From Anisakis pegreffii (Eukaryota > Nematoda > Chromadorea > Rhabditida > Anisakidae), in assembly GCA_035041965.1 (NCBI GenBank), contig JAPYMA010003061.1:1-64000 (forward strand): a stretch of DNA of 64,000 bases, written 5' to 3'. The notes under the pieces were generated by a model. The model had not been told where the DNA came from and made no database searches. It saw only the letters and a program-made list of their open reading frames with translations. Shown piece after piece: positions 23,850-36,973 of this stretch. The position numbers were made by a program, and so were the translations under genes. The number at the start of each line of letters is the position of its first letter. Positions within the stretch are counted from its first letter, which is position 1.

Positions 23850-25665
23850 TCATAATAGTAACTGCATAATATAATAACAATGCAATTCGCATGGAATCGC
23901 GAACGCAATCACTATAACAGTTATCAACGTGAAGAGTAACGAGGAGAAGCGAGCCGACGAAATGAACAAAATGAGCAATATTACCAGCTTAATTGGTAGC
24001 CAAATGATCTGAAATTTAACCAGCGGACAGTTTGTGTTTTAATGTGATCTGTATAAATACCAGTGAGTTACTGTATGAAAAAGTAACTGAAGGGATTTGA
24101 AGTGAAAACGATCAAAGAAGTGGAAATGTATTCACAGTCAATTCATTTTTTCGTTTCTTCGGACCATTCAATGAAATTTGATGCGTTCTGAAGTGATTTG
24201 TAAGAGAAATTGAAGTTGATTACCGAAAAAACAATGTGAGGAAGCAGCAAATGAGGCCTATTCGTGAGAATTGCAAAAAGTAGTATCAGCGTGACGAGAA
24301 GCCAACACAGCGTTAATGCCCAAACAATTGCAACAACCACTCTGAAAAGTTATTTCGTCGTTAGAAAATTTGTTTTCGAACAGCCATTATTGATAAAGTT
24401 ATTATCACTATTCCTCTTTGTAGCATACTCATTATTACTATCATTTTTACCACAATGCTCCAAAATATGACTGATATTTGCTTTTTTTGCTGGCATAAGC
24501 TGCATTTTTATTCTTTATCATAAATGACCCCATATTATCGTTCATTTACCACAGAACAACTGAAAATAATTAACTAGTTGATGTAAGCAGTGAATCCATA
24601 TAATGTATCTTCGAGATGATCAAAGATGATAGTGCAATATATCAATGGCAAAACAGCCGTCTTAATGCTCTTGTCTGCTTGTTTTTAGAAGAAATTCTTG
24701 TGAAAAATATCATTGATGAGAGCAGCGGCACGTAAAATTAATTCAAACAACTATTTCATAGCCACGTTGTGATAGGTGAAAGAACTTGCGGTAAGCACCC
24801 CTAATCTTGCACTTCACTTGTTATTTTCATCTCAGCTATTGCTGCAGAAGGATCTCTGAATGTAAACACCCTCAACAAAGAATGAACGTTTCGAAGCGCT
24901 AGTGCTGATGCAATGTCATTTAGATATTCATTTCATGGGAATAATTTGTGAGTGCATGAGAAAAGAACGGAAATAAAGCAGTAAAATTAATCATATAAAG
25001 TGGTTGCAGTATACTCCAAGATATGCTCCTAATTATTTGTTTCACACCAGTGAGAAACAAGAACTATCAAAATATCTCACAGGTGATATTAAAGTTCGTC
25101 ATGTTGTTCTTAAAATAATGTATAAGAGAGAATGAAAATGAAAATTCTCATGATCTGTATGAATAGGCTGAGGTGTGAAAATAAGTCTTGTTTATGAGAC
25201 TGAACATGAGTCATGAAATGCATCTTTGGGCTATTTAACTTTTGATATGATAATATCGCTGACTGTGTGGTCGGGAAAAATGAATGATGGCATACACTCA
25301 AGCATTACTCAAGATCCCAAATAGCTCTCAATAATTCAACTGTAATTCCACAGATTCAGAAAGCATTATATGGATTACTTTCTCAAGCATACTCACAGTG
25401 AAAATATTCCATAGGCAACACCTATTAAGTGCCATTTTTTCAAATTCAAATGTCCTATCACTGTCATAAATTTATAATGCATAAACACGTACAATTGTCC
25501 AAATATCATCAATTACCTGCTTTCTGCATGATAGAAGTCATTATAATTTCGGTGTAAAATCAACGAATTCTCGACAAAATGCGCGGTTGCCAACATCAAT
25601 TGTAGAATCGATAATATCGAGACTGTCCTCTTAGCAGGATAGAACCGTGGCTCTGGAGTGCTCAT
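23850..25665 (-). CDS. Small four-helix membrane protein, copy A
   Basis: Exons 25665-25517, 24341-24224 and 24008-23850 (minus) join in phase 2 then phase 0 to give 141 aa ending in TGA. Start MSTPEPRFYPAKRTVSI is preceded by GAATTCAG, a possible trans-splice acceptor. Four hydrophobic segments: residues about 15-32 (SILSILQLMLATAHF), 51-75 (VVVAIVWALTLCWLLVTL), 89-108 (IIWLPIKLVILLILF) and 110-130 (SSLLFTLITVIVIAFA). Exon 2 is 118 nt, exactly as in the neighbouring copy. It resembles the many uncharacterised nematode tetraspan families; I cannot name it. The gene converges on tyrosinase gene 2, with about 300 bases between the stops. An overlapping hydrophobic frame at 23892-23740 could be an alternative last exon. 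Confidence 0.65.
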
Positions 25666-26651
25666 CTCTTGATCGATGCACTGAATTCAGATTCCACGAA
25701 AGCTCACATCAACTCATTCTCTCCGCAGCTTGCACTCCTCGATTCTAAAATTGATTCAAGTGAAACAGACGGTTTTCGATTGAATGATCAGATTAGCAGG
25801 TGACTGTGCTGGTTTCATTGGTCGGAGCAGAGGGTTGATTGAGAAGATTTACGATTGTATGATCATTTGGTATGGGAAATAGAGCATTTTGATGATTGGT
25901 TTATGTTTATGAGAGCTCTACGAGGAAATTCGATGCCAACAATAAATGATAAACATTCAATGACTCACATCATTTGTGATTTTAACAAATGCATATCTAC
26001 TCCGTACAGTTCACTATTAACTTAACGCGATCAATATAAGGGCACAGTGAAAACATCGCATGAAATTTTTACGATTTACCCCGAACACCTTCCCAGTCAA
26101 AATGTGAGTTGGCTCGATTCAAACAACGAACCGAAATTCTGAGGCTCATACATGAAATTTTATTCAATCAGTTGGAGTTCACAGTTGCATATGCATGAAT
26201 TTCACAAATTTTAATTTAATCGCACGTGGAGATTTTCAAGCCAATCCAGTGATAATAATCGAACGTTTAAGAATGCGACATTATACCTTTTACAATTGCA
26301 GTGAACATTTTGGTCAACAGAAGTTTTGATACAATAGGCACAATGGTGGATTTTGTTTGAAAAAAAAACCTGAAACCTCAATCTAGTTACCATCAGAAAA
26401 AAGTCACCAAGCTGAATTGAATTATAAAGGTAGATTTATAGGTGAAATCAGTAGAATAAGTGAAATTCACTGTAAACGTGGAATTCAAGTGCGCTTCCTT
26501 TCAATTCTCGGAATCAGTTTAGTCGAGCATGAAGCGTCGAATCAATTCCTAAAGAATTTGCAATGTTCCTACTTGGAAAAGAACCGAAGACATGTAACAA
26601 CTGCAAGATGTGATGAAACAAACATTTTTTGAAAGATGTGAATAATATTCA
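25666..26651. other. Spacer between the two membrane-protein genes
   Basis: Nearly 1 kb with no supported exon. It should hold the promoter of copy A and the 3' flank of copy B, but no element is recognisable. Confidence 0.35.
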
Positions 26652-28104
26652 CTAAGACATTGTGATCATATCTTTGCAAACTTTCACTTCCAAATATAAT
26701 GCACCGATTTGTGCACCCGTAAAAACCGTCGAACTTGCCAGTGACATCAACCAATCACCGTTAATTTCGGTACCACTCCGAAACATACCGTAGAAAAAAC
26801 TATACGAACATAGACATAACACCAGCACCTAGGAGTTGAATGCAATAATCATTAATTGGAAAACAATTCGTAAAATCGTCATCAGACAACGGTCATAAAT
26901 TTAGCCAGAAAAAAAAGAACTTCTCATGAGTCGACCAATGATGAGGATCTGAATTTTGAATTGTCAAAGTCGTAACTGCACGAACATTTGATCATTAGAT
27001 ATTTGGTGTATGGACGTTTAATCCGCGATCATTTGACTTATGCGCATTTAAGCCGGACTTACAAAAGGTTCGAAAACGATGACTACAAAGAAATTTTTTG
27101 GACTGAAAAGGGAACTTATCCTTCCTATCGTGTCGAAATTATTATGTTATCCTTATTTTCATTAGAGGTGTTACCTACAATTGTAGGCATCACTAGCCAT
27201 GGCATTATTCATTACGTTGCTCTCTTTCACGATGAAAGATATTCCGCAACTTAAGTAATTAACTACCCACTGAATTCTACGTCGAGTAATTCGTTGAGCG
27301 ATCTAAGAGGTAGAATATTGTCAAAATTATTGTATTGTGTGTGAAATGCATAATAGGTACAAAACAATCGGAATGGACATATTTGTATGCAGTCGGATGT
27401 GATCGAGTCATAAAATAATCGTACGTATAGAATGACATAAGTAAGTAAGTAAGTAAATAAGACATAAGTAAGACAATTAACCATAAGTAAAATATGAGGT
27501 ATCATCATTAATGGGCGCCTGCCGGATAGAGCGAACATTGCCATAATTGTTGCTAATATCAGCAGAAAACTTATCGCACAAATCAGTAACAGCGTTCGAC
27601 TGAAAGTTCATTTGATTAGTAATGATGGATTTCATTTGATCTAGATTTCGATCATAACCACTTTCAGCTGTTATGTATTCATGATGCAAACATCAAGTTC
27701 AAGAGTGAAACATCATTTGTTGAGAGTGTTGAACTGCACTTTTCATTTCTGACATTTATTCCATTGCAATGCAAATGACGATGATTCTGCCGGTCGAAAT
27801 GAATATTTCTCTGGACATGTGATCTGAGTCACCCTTATTTAAAAATCCATTGGCTGTGAAGTGTCGAAAATGGTCCATATCTAAGCGCAGTGAGAAATCC
27901 AGGATTTCTGGATGTTAGTGTTCACTGGGAAACCATTGAATGGACATATATGTGGTAACAGAACCTTGGTGATTTTCTTTCTTCGTATTCAGAGGTTGAT
28001 TGCAGTTGTGCGCATATAATTGCCATTGAGGCAATAAAAGCTGTACATGATATGACCAACTCGAACACAACGACGGTCCACGTTACGGATCTTGACGATA
28101 CCAT
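26652..28104 (-). CDS. Small four-helix membrane protein, copy B
   Basis: Exons 28104-27965, 27599-27482 and 26828-26652 (minus) join in phase 2 then phase 0 and encode 144 aa ending in TAG. Four hydrophobic segments: about 8-32 (VTWTVVVFELVISCTAFI), 48-71 (TLLLICAISFLLILATIM), 82-102 (HILLMVLVLCLCSYSFF) and 110-132 (WLMSLASSTVFTGAQIGAL). The exon 2 motif RRPLMMIPHILLM corresponds to NRPHLLLPHIVFS in the downstream copy, with equal exon length and phases, so the two are tandem duplicates though diverged in sequence. No known domain recognised. A short Cys-Lys tail follows helix 4. Confidence 0.65.
27436..27476. repeat. AAGT microsatellite
   Basis: A run of imperfect TAAG units lies in intron 2 of membrane-protein copy B, immediately downstream of its exon 2. 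Confidence 0.8.
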
Positions 28105-31100
28105 TATCACTGGCGACAACTGGAGGAGTGGTGACGATTGATAGTGATTTGCAATAAACGTACGATCAATTGGAGTAGTAGCAAAGAGCAAGCAAGATTT
28201 TCTTCACTGATTTTAGAATGTCGCAGCAACGTATCTGATTATTTGGCTGAGCATCTTGATGAGTTCACATAAGTTTTAAGCAGCGAAATCGTCTGCAAAT
28301 CATCAAATTGATGAGTAAACTGAAACGTAAGAAGAGATTGCGTTAGAGTTCATTTATAAGTCAGTGCATCAGCGATATGGATTACGAGATCGATAATAAC
28401 CGATAATGGCTTAGGATAAACGCAGCAATCACTTGTGGCGTTATGGAAGTTTAGAGAGTTCAAGTCAAAACATTATATTTTCTCAGCTGATTTAACATTT
28501 TCAAAGAAATTTGCGGGCTTTTGTTTAAGAATCGTACATGCACATCCATGATTGGACATCACTTAAATCAACACTGAGCTCAAGTGAAAGCTGAAGCTTC
28601 ATCGCTCAAAAATCTCCATTGAATCGTCATTCAATCTTGAAGAACCTAATCAACAAGCTCAGAAGAATGCCTTTCGTACGGGAAAGTAATCACTTTAATA
28701 TCGCGAAGAATTTGCGTGGACGAAAGATAAAAACAATGATATCTCGTTTGTGGATGTTTTATGAAGCACGAGTGACATTTGAAAGATGATGGGGATTCTG
28801 TGAAGATGGGAAGATAAAACATTCAACCAAACAAATGGATGATAGAATGAGGTAAATGCTCTTGAAAGTATTCATCTGTTTGAAAGTATTAGTACTTATT
28901 TGACTGAAAACTATTTTAGCTTGTAAGGTATTAGATCTATTCAAGTATTTTGACGAAGATGAGGCAAATGGGCCGTGTTAAGCATCTTCAGCAATGAGAA
29001 ACACTCAAATCGAGAGAGCTTATATTCAATTGTACAATATGAAGTGGTAAAGAATGACAAAAATTCTACGATCTCAGGATCACAAGTGCACAGCAATAAA
29101 TCTTATTACGGAAGATAAAACAACATAAACCACTGATTCGCACGAAGGATAATGATGAAAACGAAGGCATAGCGAAAAAAAAACAAATTGTTTTAGCATC
29201 CTCTTCTCACAGATTGAGTTCAGTATCTTCTATGTCATGGTCGGTATGAGAAAGTTTAAGAATTGCGAAAGAATGAATGAAATTACGATAAACTGTTGAT
29301 GAAAGAATTGTCGAAATGAAATATTTACTTTTTTAAATGATGCTTTGAGAAATTTGAAAGGAATTTTAATCGTTGAACTCGGCAAATTATTGACCTATTT
29401 ATTGCTATTGTCGATAGTTCGCTTAAATCTATGTGGAGCAACTACCTCATTTATATGATCACGAAGTCAATTAGCCACAAAAGTTTTCAATTAGAATCGC
29501 AACATATGGACATGTTTATCGTTGTCGATGTGTGACTACATCAAAGAAATAGATTTACTTCAGAATACGTCTCAAACTTCTTATGTAGAAGAATTTTTTC
29601 CGTAGTCTTCCGCCGAAGCTTTCACATGGTGTTTAGATGCTACGAAAGCGAACTATGTTTTTAAATTATGACGAGTTTTATCTAGATATGGATGTGCGTT
29701 TGTGTTCGTTCAATCATAAGAACACGTTGAATTGAGAAGGTGAAAGGAAATTTAATTCCGTTGTGAATTTATTCTGAAAATGTCAAGCAGTTCTAACGAT
29801 TTAGGATATGTGAAGATTTCTTATAGATAGACCAAGCGTTTTTTGTTTCCATCAGTGCTAGAGTCCACCATCTCTGAATATGTTATTGAGATTCTTTTGA
29901 AAGTCTCTAAAAAATTTCCCACCATTTAAATAATAACAGCATCTTCACAGTTTCAGTAGCTTACGCATTCCAACAACGGAGATGTTTTAGATTATCACTT
30001 GTTCTTTGGGTGATCAAAATCATTGGCTTTGATGCTCTGTTAAAGTGCTTGGCTTCTCGATCAGGGTTTGCTATTCAATATCCTAGCGAAGTGATTGATG
30101 TTAGTGTACAATTTTATTACCGTTACTAGTGATGAATGATATCTCAGCCAACAATGATTTGTTATAATCTCCAAAATGATGATGATTGAAACGAAACAAG
30201 CAAACCTAAGATCTATCAAAGAAAACAGCAATAAGATTAGATAATTCTCAGAGAACGCTAAACAGAGAATTGCCAATTAGTGAAAGGAAATAAATAGTGC
30301 AGTGAAATTCGCAAGTCGAACAAATTCCATTAACTTCGACTGTAATACCTTATTTCAGCTTCACCAGAACTTTTCATTCAATTAAGTGTTCGAAACCACT
30401 AGAGAATGAGAACAACACACAATCTTTAACTGTTTGAGGAAATGGAGGATGGCGTTTGAATGAAGTACAATTGTTTTTTTTTCAAAATTAAAAATGAAAC
30501 TAAGAATGGTAAGGAATACATCGTGAAGCGCAAGTGAAATAAGGACTGACACCGAACGATGAATAATTTCAAGTTTAAGAACGGTTACTGAGCGTGGAGG
30601 AAGGTTGGTTGGTGAGAAATTAAATCCATTGTTTGCTTTCACTCATATAATATCATGTCAGCATTTTGACGGATGCTCTTACTTATTCTGTAGCTTCATT
30701 TCATTTCGTCTAATAGTTCGTTTGCAATATATCATTTTTACTCTGAGTTATTGGTTTCTTTTTTAGCGAGACTATTGTCATATCGATGTCATTATTCTGG
30801 TTTTATAACAAGTTCGAATGAAAACATTCACCTTTGCTGTGCACTGATACACTGATGTTGCCAAGGAAACATTTCTGATGGTTTCACTATTGAGCAGTGA
30901 TTAAAAAAGTGAAAAGTTGAGCATAACGAATGTGTGCTGATCAGATGATAAGTCAGTCCCCCTTCTGAATTCAGTTTTTAACCAACGTGCTCGTTAAAAT
31001 GTTTACTTTGTAGGAGGATAAACACAGTTTACTGCTGCATTTCGTAATGTCACGAATTATCGTGAATCTGATTGACTTAATGCAAAAACTCAACCTTTCT

Positions 31101-34100
31101 GAGATCACGTTATAGACGAAGTTATATGCTGACTCATTCGAGTTTCTCGAAAAATATTGAAATGAACAAACTAAACTGCTTATTTGTAATTTGTACCAGC
31201 CTTTCAATGTTGCCATTTACACTCGGCTGTTGCTTGTAACTGATACTGTTTTCACTGGTTCAAGAGTGGTCAGCAAACAAAACTGAATGAATTGAATCAT
31301 TTATGAGACAGTATTCACATGAAATATGATAAAATATGTGGGAATATGGTCCATTTTATATCATAAATATCATATTTACAACAATGATAGAATGAAATTG
31401 ACTTAGGATGAATAACAAATTGAATGTGTCGTCAATATGCACAGTTATATGCGATATCGTATCACATCAGAAAGAATTACTTTTAGCGCTATTCTCGAAA
31501 GAGTGAAATTGAATAAGCTGAAAGTCATCATGAAATGTTCGAAAGCGATTATCACTGCAAGTTCGGAAATCATTCTGAATTCGTTCAAGCTTTACAGGAT
31601 TAAAAGACTTTGAATAGAAGTTTCCGGTTGCTTGAAGGTAGATGGAATTCTGAATACATTTCCTTCGCAGAGTTCGTAATCGGGAAATGTATGCGAAGGA
31701 AAATATTGCTTCCGTTGCATGTCATCGCTTCACTTGTCACTCATACTTTTTATCATTGACGTGCACAATGACAACGAATAGACGAATGCTGATAAATTAC
31801 TTGAGCACTCCTAATCCAACGGATTTGCAAACAACAAAAAAATAATGTTATTTGAGTAGACTCACTAATATTGCTTTGTATCGCTGACAAGTGACTTTTT
31901 GGAAACATCTCTGATATTTCGGTTGAAAACCTGCTCGACGCTTGTTAATAGTGGAGCTTCTCGTATCGGAAATTTTTACAAGAGCATAAAGTTGAGGAAT
32001 AGTTGAACAGCTCAGGAATGAAATGAATCACTAATTGAGCTTTTTTTTCAGGTTTAAGAGTGAAAATAAGTAAATTGAAGTGCTGAATCAATGATCAGAT
32101 TTATTTTAAACAAAGGTAGATAAAGCTGCTGCTAGATAAACAGTTGAGAATTTCAATGCAATAGAGGTGGTTAGCCTCCTGCTAAAACACCCTGTTCAAA
32201 CGCAGAACTATTATTATTAGCTGACGGTTGAAATAGATAGTCTTAAGCTGTTATAAACCGCTAGAAAGAAGGAACAAAATTCACTCGCATACGAAATCAC
32301 CTATCTGATGATCCCATCGCTGAAAATCTCAATGATGATTGTTATAGAAGGTTCTAATGAAAATCCACAACACGATGAAGATTTAGTGCAACAATTTTGA
32401 GTGCATTCGAGTCAACAATGAACATCTAACGTAAGCATCAACGATTTTTTAATTAAGAAACCGTCGCGACTTTCATATTGCGAATGTTTGATTTATCCGC
32501 GCTAATCAAAGGCTTCATCAGCATGGAAAACCAATTAAACGAAACAAACCGACAGTGAATAAACAACATGGTAAGAGGAAAACTCCCACAAAATAAGAAA
32601 TCAGAAGATTTCCAGCTAAATAGGCGTGCTAGTTCGCATGAAATGTAGCGAAGAACGATATAATTACAGCGTATTGTACAATCAGGTGATGGCGAATTGA
32701 AACGCTCCAACACTAGAAGTATCAAGATATATCACTAGCGATATATGAACAAGAAATTCTGTAAATCACCTAAAGCTTAGTTCTCAGTTCAGCATCGATT
32801 CGGAGTGATCGCTTTGATCAATAAACAAATGACTCTTTAAGCATGTCGATATTCATGACTGATGGAAAAGGATCAATAGATTACGGCCGAATTTGATAAC
32901 GAGAGTGGCCCTGATAAGGTGTTCTCCGACGCGCATGAAGAATCTTGAATGCAAGTTCAATGAAGAATTGTATCAGAAAGCTCAAACTGTAACAGATTAA
33001 AATCGAGGAGTGCAACTTAAAATTATAAAATAACGATGCAAAATCGACATTATATGGTAGAAGCAGTGCGTTATGCATTTGCGTTGGTGCCTCAAGCTAT
33101 TTGAATGATTAAAATTATGAAAAATGCAATAATCAAAATGCAATAATACTTCAATTCCTCTGAATGACGACAACAAACAACATTCCTCATAGCATGCTAT
33201 TAACTTTCCGTTTTCGACAACACCTTCATTCATATGCATGATTTGCTTTTTATTACATTTCATGGTCGTAAATATGCATTCATTTCTGAGTGATCTTGCA
33301 ACATTTATTAAAAATTATTTGTTTTCATTAATGATAATGGCCGGAAATAGCAATCGAGTTCGACAAGAAATAATCAAACAAATTGCATTAATATGCATAC
33401 TCCATTCATACACTCCTTCATTGCGTTTGATCTATTATATCTCTGATCATCAGAAACCCTCTCGTTCACCGTTTCAAATTAACGAACAGTGCCTTAAAAC
33501 AATAAAGCAATCCCAGTAATGCAACGATAAGGAATGAGAAAATTCGTCGGCACTGCGCGTAAAGACTTAAAATTGATCAGGAGAATCGACGAAAGAGTGA
33601 AAGCAATTTGAACGCGTTGCAAAAGAATGAGAAATCAAATCTGAATCTACTTTCCAATTCCATCTCATTGATATTGGTATGAATATCATGATTTTAACTT
33701 CTTGAAGCGTAATCATCAATGGAACTTGGTAGAATTATTCGCAGGTGGCTTTAAACAGAAAGATCTGATCGTACAAGACCAAGAAAATTAATATTCTATC
33801 ACAAAAACCGTGCAAGGAGCAATGGAACTCAGAGTGGGACTTCAGCTCAATCGTACATATTCATTAGAATTGTCGGAAATTCCCCTATGATTCAGCAGTG
33901 TTGCAGAGAAGTTCAATTGATCAGCTGAATGATCAGCAATAAATTCGAAAAGCTCATTTTATAGGAAGCGTGAGGTCATCCCACAACATTCCAATGGACG
34001 ATCCTGTTCTGGATTTGACATCGACTAAAGAATCCTATCATTCTTTCCCATGCATTCCTGATTGTCAGCTATTTCAGCAGTTCCCAACGGACATAACAGA

Positions 34101-35730
34101 GTGAACTATGAATCCAGGAATGACTACTGATTGCGGGCGATTTGCGAGATTTCGATTTAGTTTCGGTGTTAGTTTTTCATTATCCAAATGTGCTTGCATT
34201 GGCGTATTGATTAGATTACGTCGGATTGGGCAGAATGATGGCAAAAACACATTAGTAACAGCAACGTCGAGGAATTGAACACAGCTTCTCGGATATTTTT
34301 GAATTTGAACAGAAATATCGTGCAGTCGCAAGAAAAATTACACGTTACACGTCACAAAATTTTCCTTTTCAAATGAATACCTTCAACAAGTTAATACTAT
34401 CATGGCATATGATAATAATGATATTAATAAAGTATAATGCTAATATCACTTGGTTCACATGTGATCATACTATCATTAGTAGTTAACAACAAGCGTAGAG
34501 GGATGAGATCCTTTCTTGGATTTCACATCAATTAATGTAAGGCTAGTGAGATGAGCAAGTTGCTTTATTTACGAGAAGGAAGATTGGGTTCCGATATTTT
34601 TATTTCTGATCGAAAAAAGAGGCGTGCAACTGGAAATTTGATTTATTCATACTAGACCGACGTCGATATTGCAAAGAATTGTCTTCTTTAATTAAGAGCA
34701 GCTTGTGAGAATCGAAAATCTTGCAATGGCCGAAAATGGATTAAACAACGAAAGAAGCAAATTTTGTGGAGAAACCAAGACATTAGATTAATTAAGATAA
34801 GACTGGCAACCATCATCAATGCAGTGAAATAGCAACGATGAAGTGCGGTGATGTATGTGGATTGCAAGAGAGGGAAGGCTGGCTCATGAAGATGAATAAA
34901 TATGCATTACAAAAGATAACATGGATAGTCGTTTGTTTTCCGAAGTCGTTCAACACTGATTAACAACATTCGTAATTCATGCGCAATGATTAGATTAAAG
35001 AAGATTGAGTTTCTCGTGAAATCAATCCATTCACATGCTTGAAACCTTACGAGCGATTCATTTCATTAGACTTGTGAAGGTATTGGAGGAATCATTGAAA
35101 ATTCAACGGCATAAGTTGCTTGAGTTATGATGAATATTAGAATATTTTGAAAACATTTCACCTGAACCAAAAAAACGACTTTTTAGTTCCATACACAGAC
35201 TTGAATATCATCTCATGTTATCATTTCCATACAAATATTATTTTACGACAAAATCAGCAATCCCGGCAGAGTGCGTGAAATACGCTAGATGAATCGGGAA
35301 AAATTTCTTGATTGAAGAAAATAGAATGGTTTGTTGCTGAAAGTTTGACGATTCATTTGATAATTAGTTGATGGAATCGACATGAGTTTGGGAAGAATGG
35401 AATAACGGAACCTCAAATGATGTGCTGCTTGCCATCTCAACGATGTGATCTAAACGAGCTTGTGTCACTTTTATTTTTCAAATCTAATTAGCTGAATCCT
35501 TGGTTTAGAACACAGCAAAAAACAGCCACAACTGGCAATACTTGGAATGCCTTTCTGGGAATGTACATCGAGTTTTCGAGCTTTTAATATCTTGTATGCT
35601 TAGAAAGCTTTTAATCTTGATCTTTGTAAGAAGTTAAAAATTGTGCAATTCATGGCGACATCAGAAGATCAATAATGAACCTGATCGTGAGTGTGCAACT
35701 GTTCAGATTTAAAACACGAAGCAACAAATT
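28105..35730. other. Gene-poor region, left half
   Basis: Over 7 kb of AT-rich DNA without an exon that I can support. Open frames are short and carry no domain. One 38-codon frame on the minus strand (28875-28759) begins with a signal-peptide-like stretch (MNTFKSIYLILSSICLVEC) but has no other support. Small foldbacks occur at 31322/31377 and 31659/31702. Long upstream regulatory DNA of copy B, or genes with tiny exons, cannot be excluded. Confidence 0.4.
31659..31702. repeat. Inverted repeat TTTCCTTCGCA / TGCGAAGGAAA
   Basis: Eleven-base perfect arms at 31659-31669 and 31692-31702 with a 22-base spacer. Isolated, in non-coding DNA; significance unknown. Confidence 0.6.
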
Positions 35731-35963
35731 GTTGAATGAACACCCATCTCTGGAATTATCTAAATACATGCAGTAACTGAATATGCTTCGGTTTCCTGAG
35801 ATAAAAGCATTTCGAATACGCACTTGCTAATAGATTGCATGAATTCATGCATGTGACAGAATTGCAATCCTGAAAACATCCTTCCTCTTCACTGCTAGTA
35901 CATCATCTCACTGATTATTCTGTGCCACTTCATCTATGGAAATTTTCTTGACAGCAGATTCAA
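35731..35963 (+). repeat. Diverged direct duplication, copy 1
   Basis: This segment matches 36762-36973 over its whole length with scattered substitutions and indels. Shared words include CACTTGCTAATAGATTGCAT, CTTCCTCTTCACTGCTA and TTGACAGCAG/CTGACAGCAG. The two copies are about 1.03 kb apart in the same orientation. No coding potential is seen. Confidence 0.85.
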
Positions 35964-36761
35964 GGGACGAAGAAAGAAATACTGAATAAGAGTACTGAAA
36001 TCATCAACAAAGAGGAGAAACAATCACACATTTGAAGGAAGCATGAACAACTAAAGATTTGACAAACTAATGAGCATAAATACAGAGCAAATTATATCGG
36101 TTCGTGGTGCATTTTACAATTAATTTCAAACAATTACGGACATAAAATCGTTTCCAATTCAAGAAAATCCCATAACTTCCTCAATCTCATTCTTTAATCA
36201 TGACGCTATAATATTTTTTTGCGTCGCCCGTTATTCTCGGCCGCTTTCAGTGGTTCGTGATGCACAAACTAACAACAATATTAAGTGCTGAGTTTAATGA
36301 TCCAAAAAGAGACAGCATTTCCTTGCTGAACTAAATTATAACGACTCAAAACAATCATTTTGGTTAGTCGGAATGATGCGATTTCGAAGTGAGAAAAGTG
36401 CATTTGTGACACAGGAAATGAGATGAAAAAGTTGACTGGCAAATATTTCTTTTTTTTGACAAGGAGAAAATTACTAATTGCTGTTCGTCTGCTTCGACGA
36501 AACAGCACGCCATTGACAATGGGACCACCGAGATGTTCGTTAACAAGAAGAACAAATCTAATTACCATAAAGAATAGTAAAAAACGAGGACAGACTATGG
36601 ATTTGATTAGGAAGATGTCAATGAAAGTATGTTTTCAGAAAGAAATCCCTTTTCACGGTTTCATTGAGATGTTTCAGAATAGGGCGCGATAAAAACTCCA
36701 GTCCAATTCTATCGACGAAATTCATTCGCTGTAAAAAGAAACATTGAAATTTCATAACGTT
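35964..36761. other. Spacer between the direct duplicates
   Basis: Nothing recognisable. Open frames on both strands around 36281-36692 have no domain and no splice support. Confidence 0.35.
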
Positions 36762-36973
36762 GTTGGATGAACTCTCTTCTCTGAGATTATCTAAATGCAT
36801 GCAATAACTTCGGTTTATTGAGCTAAAACATTTCAAATATGCACTTGCTAATAGATTGCATGAATTCGTGCCTGTCACACATTTGTAATGCTCTTCCTCT
36901 TCACTGCTATTCCATCATCTCACTCATTATTCTTTGCCACTTCGCGTACGGAAACTTTCCTGACAGCAGTTTA
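36762..36973 (+). repeat. Diverged direct duplication, copy 2
   Basis: Second copy of the 35731-35963 segment. It is slightly shorter because of small deletions near the start and around 36870. It could be an old segmental duplication or two members of a dispersed repeat family. Confidence 0.85.

Noticed and set aside
23740..23892. Hydrophobic minus-strand frame beginning MRIALLLYYAVTI
   Set aside because: It overlaps the last exon of membrane-protein copy A in another frame and is closed upstream by a stop; the phase-0 frame fits the exon structure of copy B better.
28759..28875. 38-codon minus-strand frame with a signal-peptide-like start
   Set aside because: Too short, no acceptor before the start, no further exon found.
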